64,000 nucleotides of DNA from Fibrobacter sp. UBA7003. Lineage in GTDB: Bacteria > Fibrobacterota > Fibrobacteria > Fibrobacterales > Fibrobacteraceae. This document shows positions 15,693-23,460 of the stretch, in pieces (the stretch's first letter is position 1; each line of letters begins with the position of its first letter). The stretch lies in contig DJXN01000004.1 of the NCBI GenBank assembly GCA_002449765.1, positions 220,694 through 284,693 of the forward strand. Direction: 5' to 3'. A model generated the notes under the pieces. It saw only the letters and a list, made by a program, of their open reading frames with translations. It did no database searches and was not told the DNA's origin. The position numbers were made by a program, and so were the translations under genes.

Positions 15693-17566
15693 GATTCTTT
15701 CTAGGCATCCTTTTGCTATGTGCTACATACCTTTTCGCCGAAGAAGGCGACAAGCATCCCTGGTACGTGACCCTCGACGGCAACTCGACCTTCTCGAATT
15801 TCCAGTTGCAGGAGCAGCTCGAGATTCCCGAAGAATTCGGACAGCTCGACACCATCAAGCAAGACTTCATGATGGGACTTGCGATAGAGAACATCAAGGC
15901 CCTCTACTATTCACGCGGGTTCTTCAGCCTCGACCTCAAACTCGAAATCCAGCGCGAATTCATCCGCCCTGACAGCGTGCAGCGCGGCTACATCATTTCG
16001 TTGCGCGAAGGCGAACGCTACCATTTCGGCGGGACAACCATCCTTGTCCCGGACAGTTCAAAAATCGAAATCGACAAGAGCGCCCTGCGGACCAACAACA
16101 AGGAACGACTTTTCAACCATGACGACATCGCCGAAGACATCCAGCTTATCCAGCAGACCTACCGCAAGGCGGGCTACCTGCACACCTACGTGAGCCCGGC
16201 CGAACTCATCGACACCGTCAGGAAGTGCATCATCGTCGAAGTGAGCGTAAACCCTGGAGCGAAGGTCATCATGGGCAACATGATCAGTACGACCCAGAAG
16301 GTCACCGACAAGACGAACCGCAGCAAGGAAGCCGGACTTTCCGACACGGCGTGGCTATCGTCCTTGTGGAAAACGCCACAGGGAGAAATCATCGATGGTA
16401 ACAAGTTCAACTCGTTCAAGAGCAAGTTGCTTTCGACACAGCTATTCACGCAAATCAAGCTGAACGACTCCCTGAGAGCCGACGGACTTTCGGATGTGCA
16501 CCTCGACGTGACCGAGCGCATTCCCGGAGAAGCGAGATACGGAGTATTCTTCGAAGAAATGTACGGGTTCGGCGCCATCGCGTATGCAAAGCACAAGAAC
16601 TTCTTCGGAACGTTCAACGAATTCTCGACCTCCTTCCAGATAGCGCAGAACAAGCAGGAAATTTCTCTCGGCTACGCGAACCCGCTCTTGTTCGGGACAT
16701 CGTTCACGTTCATCCCGACAGCTATCCGACTGGAAGACCGTTTGAGCTTCAACCACGAAAAGATTGCCCCCCCCGCCTACCCCGACAGCATTGAAGAACG
16801 TTACGAAATCATCAACCGCGGAGACTTGACCTTCGGCATTACCGACCACATCCGTTTCCGTGGCACCATCGATACCCGATTCGTGAGCAAGAATGGCGAG
16901 GACATGTACAAGGTGAAGGGAGAAATCGCACTCACCTTCGACTACACCGATGACTATTTCAACCCCACGAAGGGCATACGTATCGCGCCCACGGTCGGTG
17001 CAGGCACCAACCTGAACGCCAACCTGGAAAAGCTGACTGTGATAGGGAACCCCTACACCTATGGCGAAGCGACTGTCAACCTCTACCGTCCGCTGTTCTG
17101 GACATTCTACGGAGCATTGAGCGGAAGCGCGGGCAAGTTCTTCGAGAAGGCGCTCGAAGACGATGCGCGCGTATTTTACCAGGGTGGCAGCCGTTCGGTG
17201 CGTGGTTACCGCTTCCGCAGCATCTATACCAGCTACACTAGCACCGATGACGAAGGGAACGAAATCATCAACACGGGACTTACGCCGATGTATCTTCGAA
17301 TAAACGAAGAAATCCGCTGGTCGTTCCCGTGGAAAAGCTGGAGCCACTGGCAAATCGTACAGTTCTACGACTGGACGCGCATCATGGACCAGGACAGCGA
17401 ACAGTTTCCATCCAAGACAAGCGAATCGCTCGGACTCGGGCTCCGTTATCGCTGGCAGTTCCTCACGTTCCGCCTGGATTACGCGTTCAAGAAGAACCTG
17501 GACAACTGGAACATGGAAAACTTCGCCTGGGGCAGGTTCGCGTTCGACCTATCGCAGACGTTCTAG
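15689..17566 (+). CDS. tamA: TamA/BamA-like Omp85 outer-membrane protein
   Basis: A 625-residue outer-membrane protein; the start is ATG 15689, which overlaps the tamB stop, because a clean signal peptide (MRFFLGILLLCATYLFAEE) begins there. Residues about 20-300 hold POTRA-like units (GYIISLREGERYHFGGTTI, VSVNPGAKVIMG, VHLDVTERIPGEARYG). Residues about 300-625 form the 16-strand beta barrel, including the VRGYRF motif (GGSRSVRGYRFRS) of the Omp85 lid loop, and the protein ends in an aromatic residue (LSQTF). With the overlapping tamB it forms the translocation and assembly module. Confidence 0.9.
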   Translation: MRFFLGILLLCATYLFAEEGDKHPWYVTLDGNSTFSNFQLQEQLEIPEEFGQLDTIKQDFMMGLAIENIKALYYSRGFFSLDLKLEIQREFIRPDSVQRGYIISLREGERYHFGGTTILVPDSSKIEIDKSALRTNNKERLFNHDDIAEDIQLIQQTYRKAGYLHTYVSPAELIDTVRKCIIVEVSVNPGAKVIMGNMISTTQKVTDKTNRSKEAGLSDTAWLSSLWKTPQGEIIDGNKFNSFKSKLLSTQLFTQIKLNDSLRADGLSDVHLDVTERIPGEARYGVFFEEMYGFGAIAYAKHKNFFGTFNEFSTSFQIAQNKQEISLGYANPLLFGTSFTFIPTAIRLEDRLSFNHEKIAPPAYPDSIEERYEIINRGDLTFGITDHIRFRGTIDTRFVSKNGEDMYKVKGEIALTFDYTDDYFNPTKGIRIAPTVGAGTNLNANLEKLTVIGNPYTYGEATVNLYRPLFWTFYGALSGSAGKFFEKALEDDARVFYQGGSRSVRGYRFRSIYTSYTSTDDEGNEIINTGLTPMYLRINEEIRWSFPWKSWSHWQIVQFYDWTRIMDQDSEQFPSKTSESLGLGLRYRWQFLTFRLDYAFKKNLDNWNMENFAWGRFAFDLSQTF

Positions 17567-17578
17567 AATTTTATGCAA

Positions 17579-18463
17579 TCAGACGGTTTCGCGGTAGAGG
17601 CGAGAGAGACTCGACTGCGCGGGAGCAACTTCGGCTTCGATTCCGGCGGCTGCAAGAATGTCGCGAATTTTTTCAGGTGTCAGAGTATTGCCGCGGACCT
17701 CTACCTTGAACGTCGCGGTTTCGCTCGCGATGTCGGCGACCCGCCCGCTCTTCAAGACGTGCCCGCGGTCAATAATCGCGAAGTCGGTCGCCTCCTCTTC
17801 CATCTCGGCTAAGATATGCGAGCACACGATGGCCGTACCGCCTTCCTGCCTGCGCCAGTCCGCAATGAGTTTCCACACCGTCTCGCGCGACATCGGGTCG
17901 AGATTCGCCACCGGCTCGTCCAGAATCAAAAGGCGCGGCGCAGGTGCCATCGCACGCAGCAACTGCACCTTCTGGCGGTTCCCGAGTGAAAGCTTGCCCA
18001 TGCGGGTATCGAGCGACGGGAGTTCCAGGCTCTTCGCGATGCGGGCAATGCGTTCGCGGGCCTCGGTCTCATTCCACGTCGGGATACGGGCCGCGTAGAA
18101 CCCCACGAAATAGTCCACGTACTCGTTTATCGAAAGTTTCGGGTAGATGCCCGGATTCTCGAGCAGCATACCGCAGGCGAGCGGGTCGAGGAACGAACCT
18201 CGCGAACCCGAACCTGCAACCCCCTTCGCGCCAGAATGCGTATTAGACCCGCGCACGTCGCCAGCAAGTTCAATCGTGCCCGAGAATTTCGCGAAACGCC
18301 CGCACAGCAGGCGGAGTAATGTAGTCTTCCCCGCCCCATTCGGGCCCAGCAGCGCAAAGAAACTCCCCCGCGGGATTTCGAGCGACACGCCCGAAAGCGC
18401 GTCCACGCCCGATTTCGGGTAACGGAACGAGACATTCTCGACTTTTACCAGCGGGTTTTCCAT
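17579..18463 (-). CDS. ABC transporter ATP-binding protein
   Basis: A 294-residue ATPase subunit of the NatA/BcrA type. ATG 18463 is chosen because homology begins at MENPLVKVENVSFRY; an open frame extends upstream to 18625 but overlaps the next gene. Walker A is GPNGAGKTT (residues 40-48), Walker B LLILDEPVANLD, and the switch His lies in VCSHIL. Two oddities: the signature reads LSLGNRQ instead of LSGGQ, and a Gly/Ser-rich insertion of about 20 residues (GSNTHSGAKGVAGSGSRG) lies between Walker A and the Q-loop region, whose Gln is replaced by Glu (LLENPGIYP). No permease gene is adjacent. It follows the DUF4116-like gene by 16 bases and converges with tamA 12 bases away. Confidence 0.88.
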   Translation of the reverse strand: MENPLVKVENVSFRYPKSGVDALSGVSLEIPRGSFFALLGPNGAGKTTLLRLLCGRFAKFSGTIELAGDVRGSNTHSGAKGVAGSGSRGSFLDPLACGMLLENPGIYPKLSINEYVDYFVGFYAARIPTWNETEARERIARIAKSLELPSLDTRMGKLSLGNRQKVQLLRAMAPAPRLLILDEPVANLDPMSRETVWKLIADWRRQEGGTAIVCSHILAEMEEEATDFAIIDRGHVLKSGRVADIASETATFKVEVRGNTLTPEKIRDILAAAGIEAEVAPAQSSLSRLYRETV

Positions 18464-18479
18464 CGCGCGCCCCGCAAAA

Positions 18480-19178
18480 CTACTTGCAGAATTCCTTGAC
18501 CGCCTCGGCCGGGTTCTTGATGAGCGCGAAAGCGTCCTTCGTCTGGCGCACCGCCTCCATCTGCACCTTCTCGGATGCACGCTGCAGGTACTGGATGCAA
18601 CGCCAGTCCGTACGCACGGCGGCAAGCTGCACCGGCTCTGTACGGTCCTTGATGCTCACGAACTCAAAAGCATGGTAGTCCTGCTTCACCGCGGCAATCA
18701 CGATGGCTGCCGACGGGCGCACGATATCTTGCAGGGCATGCCAGTCGCGTTCCACGAGCGCCGCCTGGATCTTTTCGCCCATGAAGGGCACAGCCTTTAC
18801 GGCTTCGGCACTCGCGCGCACCGCCTCGGCCCACAGGTCTTCGCCCGCGTTGTCAATCTTCTTCACGATTTTCCAGTCGCTACGCACCGCTGCCTTGAGC
18901 AGGTCGGGGTTCGTCACGAACTTGAGAATATTCGGGTCGCCGTTTACCGCGGCAAGGAGCGCGGGCTCGTCAAGGGCGTTGAGCGACTCCTTCAAATCTT
19001 CGCAAAGGCCGTTCTTGATGTAGAGAATCGCCTGCACGTTCTTTTCGAATGCAGCCTTCTGCACCGTTTCAGTCGGATTCTGAATTAAGCTAATAGCGTA
19101 CCAGTTCAGCTTAATAGCTTCAAGCTGTTGTTCTTCTGTGGGGTTCTCAATATTCTTTATTTCGGTCCAAGACTGCAT
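18480..19178 (-). CDS. DUF4116-like repeat protein
   Basis: A 232-residue soluble protein made of helical repeats of about 24 residues, each of the form A(V/I)xxDWxALxxIxxPxxxxQxxAV (for example VRSDWKIVKKIDNAGEDLWAEAV, VERDWHALQDIVRPSAAIVIAAV, VRTDWRCIQYLQRASEKVQMEAV). This is the DUF4116 pattern; function is unknown. No signal peptide. It is the first gene of a two-gene unit with the ABC ATPase. Confidence 0.75.
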   Translation of the reverse strand: MQSWTEIKNIENPTEEQQLEAIKLNWYAISLIQNPTETVQKAAFEKNVQAILYIKNGLCEDLKESLNALDEPALLAAVNGDPNILKFVTNPDLLKAAVRSDWKIVKKIDNAGEDLWAEAVRASAEAVKAVPFMGEKIQAALVERDWHALQDIVRPSAAIVIAAVKQDYHAFEFVSIKDRTEPVQLAAVRTDWRCIQYLQRASEKVQMEAVRQTKDAFALIKNPAEAVKEFCK

Positions 19179-19217
19179 AAAACCTCGTGTTATCGAAACA
19201 AAGATAATAATAGCTAT

Positions 19218-19253
19218 GAGGTGTGAGGTATGAGATCGCCCGCTGTAGCGGGC
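19218..19253. repeat. 17-bp dispersed repeat plus GC hairpin
   Basis: 19218-19234 is the exact reverse complement of 190-206. Directly beside it GCCCGC-TGTA-GCGGGC (19238-19253) forms a perfect hairpin downstream of the minus-strand gene at 19295, possibly its terminator although no T-run follows. Confidence 0.4.
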
Positions 19254-19294
19254 TTTGAGGGAAGATCAGTGAGGTTTGAGGTCAAAGGCGACAC

Positions 19295-20017
19295 TCAATC
19301 TTTCACACAACGGACAGACAACCCGAATTCCTTGAAGGTTCCGTTCAGGACCGCAGTCTTAGTGGGGCTGACCAAGAGCAATTTGTACGCTTCAGCGTTA
19401 TTGGCGAACTCGCTATTGACCTCAGTAGAGCTCCAGAACTCCGCATAGAAGCCTTCGTAGTTGTAATACACTTCCTTGATGCCCGCAGGCAACGCAGTAA
19501 AGGAATAATCATCCGTTCCGTTGCTGCTTATACTCAAGTCACTCAAGTTTTTCAATCCATCTTTGGACTTGATGTGTGCAGGCATCGCTAAGGCCAAGCC
19601 AAAGGCCAAGCCTTTCGCACTGCTTTTCCATCCGCTAGTGGACTTGAGCTTGGTGCCTGCTCCCATCCATTTTTTTTCATTTTCCTTATCCTGTGTTCCG
19701 CCCACGGCCCTAAACAGGGTCTCGAACTCAGCCTTGCTGGGAAGGTGCCAATCGGTGGGGCATGCACTTCTTGCCGCATTCCACGAATAAAGCCTTCCGT
19801 ATTTCTGGCAGTTTGACTCTTCGTCTTTAAAGCACCAACTGCTATCCGTTTTGAAATAGAGGTTCTCCGCCATCCAAACCTGATTGCCGATTTTCACTGT
19901 CTTGTAGGTTTGACCATCGCGGGAATCCGTCATCGTTCCAATCTCAGAATTGGAGTCACAAGCGTTTATCGCAAATGACAACGCAAGCAAAGCAAGAATG
20001 GCAAAAGTACGATTCAT
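19295..20017 (-). CDS. small lipoprotein with Fibrobacter major paralogous domain
   Basis: A 240-residue lipoprotein. ATG 20017 is chosen because GAGG lies seven bases upstream and a good signal peptide with lipobox INAC follows. After only about ten linker residues comes the whole TIGR02145-type domain: DSRDGQTYKTVKIGNQVWMAENL, CQKYGRLYSWNAA, CPTDWHLPS, FTALPAG, EFWSSTE and the final LSVRCVKD. It is therefore a nearly minimal version of the domain, anchored to a membrane. TATAAT boxes lie in the AT-rich stretch upstream. It is not in an operon with glyA, from which it is separated by repeats. Confidence 0.88.
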   Translation of the reverse strand: MNRTFAILALLALSFAINACDSNSEIGTMTDSRDGQTYKTVKIGNQVWMAENLYFKTDSSWCFKDEESNCQKYGRLYSWNAARSACPTDWHLPSKAEFETLFRAVGGTQDKENEKKWMGAGTKLKSTSGWKSSAKGLAFGLALAMPAHIKSKDGLKNLSDLSISSNGTDDYSFTALPAGIKEVYYNYEGFYAEFWSSTEVNSEFANNAEAYKLLLVSPTKTAVLNGTFKEFGLSVRCVKD

Positions 20018-20105
20018 AGAAAGCCTCATGAATTCTATAATTATACATTTTTTTGGCTGGTTCACCGCCACTTTGGCAATTTTGTGCTTTTTCTATATAC
20101 AAAAA

Positions 20106-20130
20106 GATCCCCGAACAAGTCGGGGATGAC
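20106..20130. repeat. dispersed GATCCCC...GGGGATGAC repeat
   Basis: GATCCCCGA-ACAAG-TCGGGGATGAC, related to 5426-5449; located downstream of glyA. Confidence 0.5.
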
Positions 20131-20143
20131 ATAATGCGAGTCT

Positions 20144-20169
20144 GGATCCTTCGCTACGCTCAGGATGAC
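20144..20169. repeat. dispersed GGATCC...GGATGAC repeat
   Basis: GGATCCTTCGCTACGCTCAGGATGAC in three blocks, the short form of 97-139. It stands next to the other repeat type between glyA and the paralogous-domain lipoprotein. Confidence 0.5.
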
Positions 20170-20200
20170 GCAACACGCGGAGCGTTTGCCCCGCTACACT

Positions 20201-21484
20201 TTACTTGTAAAGCGGATGCTTCTTGCAGAGAGCCACGATTTCTTCGCGGATCTTGGCGAGAGCGGCATCGTCGTCCTTGGCTTTGATGCAGCGGTCGATG
20301 ATGCGGGTCACTTCGCGGGTATCTTCTTCGTCAAAGCCACGGGTCGTGATAGCAGCAGTACCGAGACGCACTCCGGACGGATCCATCGGCTTGCGCGGAT
20401 CGAACGGGATTGTAGAACGGCTGCAGGAGATGCCGACCTTTTCCATCGCGACTTCGGCTTCCTTACCGGAAACGCCCTTGGAGGTCATGTCCACCACGAT
20501 GAGGTGGTTGTCGGTACCGTCGCTGATGACCTTGTAGCCCAGCTTCATCATTTCGTCGGCCATGGCCTGAGCGTTCTTGATAACGTTCTTCGCGTAGGTC
20601 TGGAATTCCGGCTGCAGAGCTTCGAGGAATGCAACGGCCTTACCGGCGTTGATGTGGTCGTGCGGACCACCCTGCATGCCCGGGAACACGCCCTTGTCGA
20701 TTTCCTTGGCGAGGGAGACTTCCTTGAGTTCGCCCTTCACCATCTTCTGGATGGTGCGGTCCTTGCACATGATGATAGCGGAACGCGGGCCACGGAGAGT
20801 CTTGTGGGTCGTGGTCGTCACGATGTCGAAATACGGCACCGGAGATTCGATAGCCTTACCGGCAATGAGACCGGCAATGTGAGAAATGTCAGCCATAGTG
20901 AGAGCGCCCACTTCGTCGGCAATTTCCTTGAAACGCTTCCAGTCGAGGTTGCGGCTGTAGGCAGAGAAACCGGCGAGGATCATCTTCGGCTTTTCGCGGA
21001 GAGCGATTTCGCGAACCTTGTCCATGTCGATGCGGCCCGTTTCCTTGTCGACTTCGTACTGCACGAAGTTGTAGAGCATGCCGGAGAAGTTCACCGGATG
21101 ACCGTGAGAAAGGTGTCCACCGTGGTCGAGCTTGAGGCCGAGGACCTTGTCGCCCGGTTTGAGGACGGCGAAGTACACGGCGGCGTTGGCCGGAGAACCG
21201 GACAGCGGCTGGATGTTCACGTGGTCGCAACCAAAGAGCTTCTTGCAACGTTCGATGGCGAGCGCTTCCATCTTGTCGATCACTTCGTTACCACCGTAGT
21301 AGCGCTTGCCCACGTAGCCTTCGCTGTACTTGTTGGTCAGCACGGAACCCATGGCTTCCATGACGGCCTTGGAGGTGTAGTTTTCGGAAGCGATGAGTTC
21401 GATGCCATATTCCTGGCGTTCGGCTTCTTCCTGGATGATGTTGTAGATTTCCGGATCGGTCTGTTGCAGTGTAGATTTGAGCAT
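20201..21484 (-). CDS. glyA: serine hydroxymethyltransferase
   Basis: A 427-residue PLP enzyme making glycine and methylene-tetrahydrofolate from serine. Lys228 in TTTTHKTLRGPR is the PLP-binding residue; NKYSEGYVGKRYYGG and the HGGHLSHGHP segment are typical. Length matches the bacterial family. ATG 21484 has AAGGAG seven bases upstream and a CTATATTTGGGC promoter motif just before, which overlaps the terminator of the upstream esterase gene. It feeds one-carbon units to purine synthesis, for which purL lies further along the window. Confidence 0.97.
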   Translation of the reverse strand: MLKSTLQQTDPEIYNIIQEEAERQEYGIELIASENYTSKAVMEAMGSVLTNKYSEGYVGKRYYGGNEVIDKMEALAIERCKKLFGCDHVNIQPLSGSPANAAVYFAVLKPGDKVLGLKLDHGGHLSHGHPVNFSGMLYNFVQYEVDKETGRIDMDKVREIALREKPKMILAGFSAYSRNLDWKRFKEIADEVGALTMADISHIAGLIAGKAIESPVPYFDIVTTTTHKTLRGPRSAIIMCKDRTIQKMVKGELKEVSLAKEIDKGVFPGMQGGPHDHINAGKAVAFLEALQPEFQTYAKNVIKNAQAMADEMMKLGYKVISDGTDNHLIVVDMTSKGVSGKEAEVAMEKVGISCSRSTIPFDPRKPMDPSGVRLGTAAITTRGFDEEDTREVTRIIDRCIKAKDDDAALAKIREEIVALCKKHPLYK

Positions 21485-21517
21485 TTAGCTACTCCTTGAT
21501 TTGTACGGCCCAAATAT

Positions 21518-21550
21518 AGAAAAAAGCGGAGCCAGTCACCCAGCCCCGCT
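21518..21550 (-). terminator. terminator after the CE15 gene
   Basis: On the minus strand an AGCGG/CCGCT stem with weaker inner pairing is followed by T6. The T-run merges with the -10 region of glyA. Confidence 0.6.
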
Positions 21551-21590
21551 CGATTTTATCAGGAGTATTTTGATAAAAAGAACAGAAGAA

Positions 21591-23147
21591 CTACCTCAAA
21601 GCAGGAGTTTCCCAGTCAATCCATTCAGACTTGTTGAAGTTGATGGTCTGGGTGTTCTTGCTGTAGTCAATCTTACCCGTCTTGGCGTCCTTGCCGAGCA
21701 GGAACTTGTTCATAAAGTCCTTGACTTCGTCGAACTGTCCGTTCGGGAGCGAACAGTGCGCGTGGCCGCCTTCCTGGCTATAGGTGTAATTTTCCGTCAC
21801 GCCGAGAGCCTTGTAGGTTTCGAGAGAAGCCTGGCCGCAGTAGTTCGACGGCACTTCGCCCAGCCATTCCTGGCCCGCGTTATCGAGGATGAGGAGCGGA
21901 CGCGGGGCGACCATGCTCACGAGCATGTGCTGGTCGAACGGGAGCGTATTTTCCCTGCCGTCGTAGTTCTTGAAGGAGGAAATCATCCACTTGCCTTCGG
22001 AACCAGCGCTGTTCAGGCCCTGCACGAACTGCTTGCCCTTCTGCCTGTTGACCTGGGCGCCCACACGCCAGAGGGAAGCGCCACCGGAACCGGATTCCTG
22101 CGGGATGGTAAGAGCGATACGTTCATCGAAAGCACCCACGGCAAGCGTACCCTTACCCCAGCGGGAGCAACCCGTCATGGCGAGGTGGTGCACGTCGATA
22201 CCGGCTTCAGGAGTCTTTTCGAGAGCGTCGATGATTCGGCTTACGCCCCAGGCCCATGCGATGATGGTGCCGTACTTGTCCGTATTGCCGCCATAGATGT
22301 TGAAGAACATACCGCCACCGCTTTCAGGAGCGACGTTATCCGGATTGAACGTAATCATGGCGATATCGAGGCCGTTCGTTGCATTGCCGAGGCTTCCGCA
22401 TCCACCCATCATGCCGCCGCCAAACCCGATGAGAGCCGGCTTCGGCTTGTCCTTGGTGCCCGCATTTGAAATGCTTACAGAGAAGCTGCCGGACTTGCCC
22501 TTGTCGGTCACCTTGATGGTGAGCTTTCCGCCGGAGTAGGAGCCTTCGACCTTTTCGGGATTGCGCGGTTTTTGGCCGAACATGAGCTTTTCAAGCATCG
22601 CGCCGATTTCTTCGCGGCGGCACTTCCATTCGTCCTTCGTAGAAATGCGCTTGCCATCGAGACCCATGAACGGGTCGGGCAGCTTCGCGTTGTTCACACT
22701 CGTCGGGATGTTGCCAATCTGGCATTCGCTGCGGTGGTCTTCCACGAAGGAAGGCGATTCCGGCTGTGCGGCCGAGCTGCTGCTCGACACCACAAGTTCT
22801 GCCGAAGAACTAAAGAAATGATGATGCGAAGAGCTGGAAGAAACCACGACAGCCGAAGACGGCGGCGGAAGCGCCGCGGACGACGAACTTTCGGTCGGCG
22901 GCAAAAGCCCCGCGCTCGAAAGCGGCGAGACCTCGACGGTATCCCCATCTTCGAAGGTTTCGTGGCTTATTTCAAGGACTGAACGCGAAGAAGAAGACCC
23001 CAAAAGGGAATCCCCCGCAGACGAGAGGCCTCCCTGATCCCCAAGACATTCCGGAGTTGTACATTCCACGGGCGAAGTGTCTTCCCCGCAGGCCCAAATT
23101 CCGAATGCGACGAGCGCAAACGGGAACATATATTTCCACTTTTTCAT
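21591..23147 (-). CDS. CE15-like glucuronoyl esterase lipoprotein
   Basis: A 518-residue lipoprotein (start ATG 23147; ATG 23153 two codons upstream is possible). Signal peptide with lipobox IWAC, then about 130 residues of Ser-rich linker with runs of four to five Ser, then the catalytic domain. The nucleophile motif is GCSRWGKG (Ser328), followed by PQESGSGGASLW with a conserved Glu; the catalytic His is in GGHAHCSLP (His462 or His464). These are the CE15 hallmarks: such enzymes cut the ester between glucuronoxylan and lignin alcohols. Lipid anchoring puts it on the cell surface or in the periplasm of this plant-fibre degrader. Transcribed alone, with an 8-bp perfect inverted repeat just upstream. 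Confidence 0.85.
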   Translation of the reverse strand: MKKWKYMFPFALVAFGIWACGEDTSPVECTTPECLGDQGGLSSAGDSLLGSSSSRSVLEISHETFEDGDTVEVSPLSSAGLLPPTESSSSAALPPPSSAVVVSSSSSHHHFFSSSAELVVSSSSSAAQPESPSFVEDHRSECQIGNIPTSVNNAKLPDPFMGLDGKRISTKDEWKCRREEIGAMLEKLMFGQKPRNPEKVEGSYSGGKLTIKVTDKGKSGSFSVSISNAGTKDKPKPALIGFGGGMMGGCGSLGNATNGLDIAMITFNPDNVAPESGGGMFFNIYGGNTDKYGTIIAWAWGVSRIIDALEKTPEAGIDVHHLAMTGCSRWGKGTLAVGAFDERIALTIPQESGSGGASLWRVGAQVNRQKGKQFVQGLNSAGSEGKWMISSFKNYDGRENTLPFDQHMLVSMVAPRPLLILDNAGQEWLGEVPSNYCGQASLETYKALGVTENYTYSQEGGHAHCSLPNGQFDEVKDFMNKFLLGKDAKTGKIDYSKNTQTINFNKSEWIDWETPALR

Positions 23148-23460
23148 AACCATCCCCAAAGTTTAAAGTCGCCCATTCGACTTTATCCGGGCTCTAATAA
23201 AATAAATTCCCCTCGGGTAAAAAAGTTCCGTTTTTTTTCATAAAGCGTTGTTCGCATTTACAACAAAATCGTGACGCGGATCATAGTCACAACCATGTTT
23301 TTTTGGCAAGGGGTCGCACTTAAAAAAAATATTACAATGGAGAATATAGGCGAGCCGACAGCAATCGCCTTGCGCCCGTTCTCGGAAATGCAACGTTATT
23401 TTTGGCTTATTTTCCGCTAATTTCCGTTTTTGGGCCCCATTATATAATAAATTGTAAGCG
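23148..23460. promoter_or_regulatory. divergent intergenic region, esterase and rsh
   Basis: 313 bases without a credible gene. A perfect 8-bp inverted repeat TAAAGTCG-CCCATT-CGACTTTA (23164-23185) lies just before the esterase start and could be an operator or leader hairpin. A -10 box TATAAT (23443-23448) lies 12 bases before the RelA/SpoT start, with no Shine-Dalgarno sequence between. A GTTGT/ACAAC hairpin sits near 23248-23265. The rest is AT-rich with no recognised motif. Confidence 0.5.
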
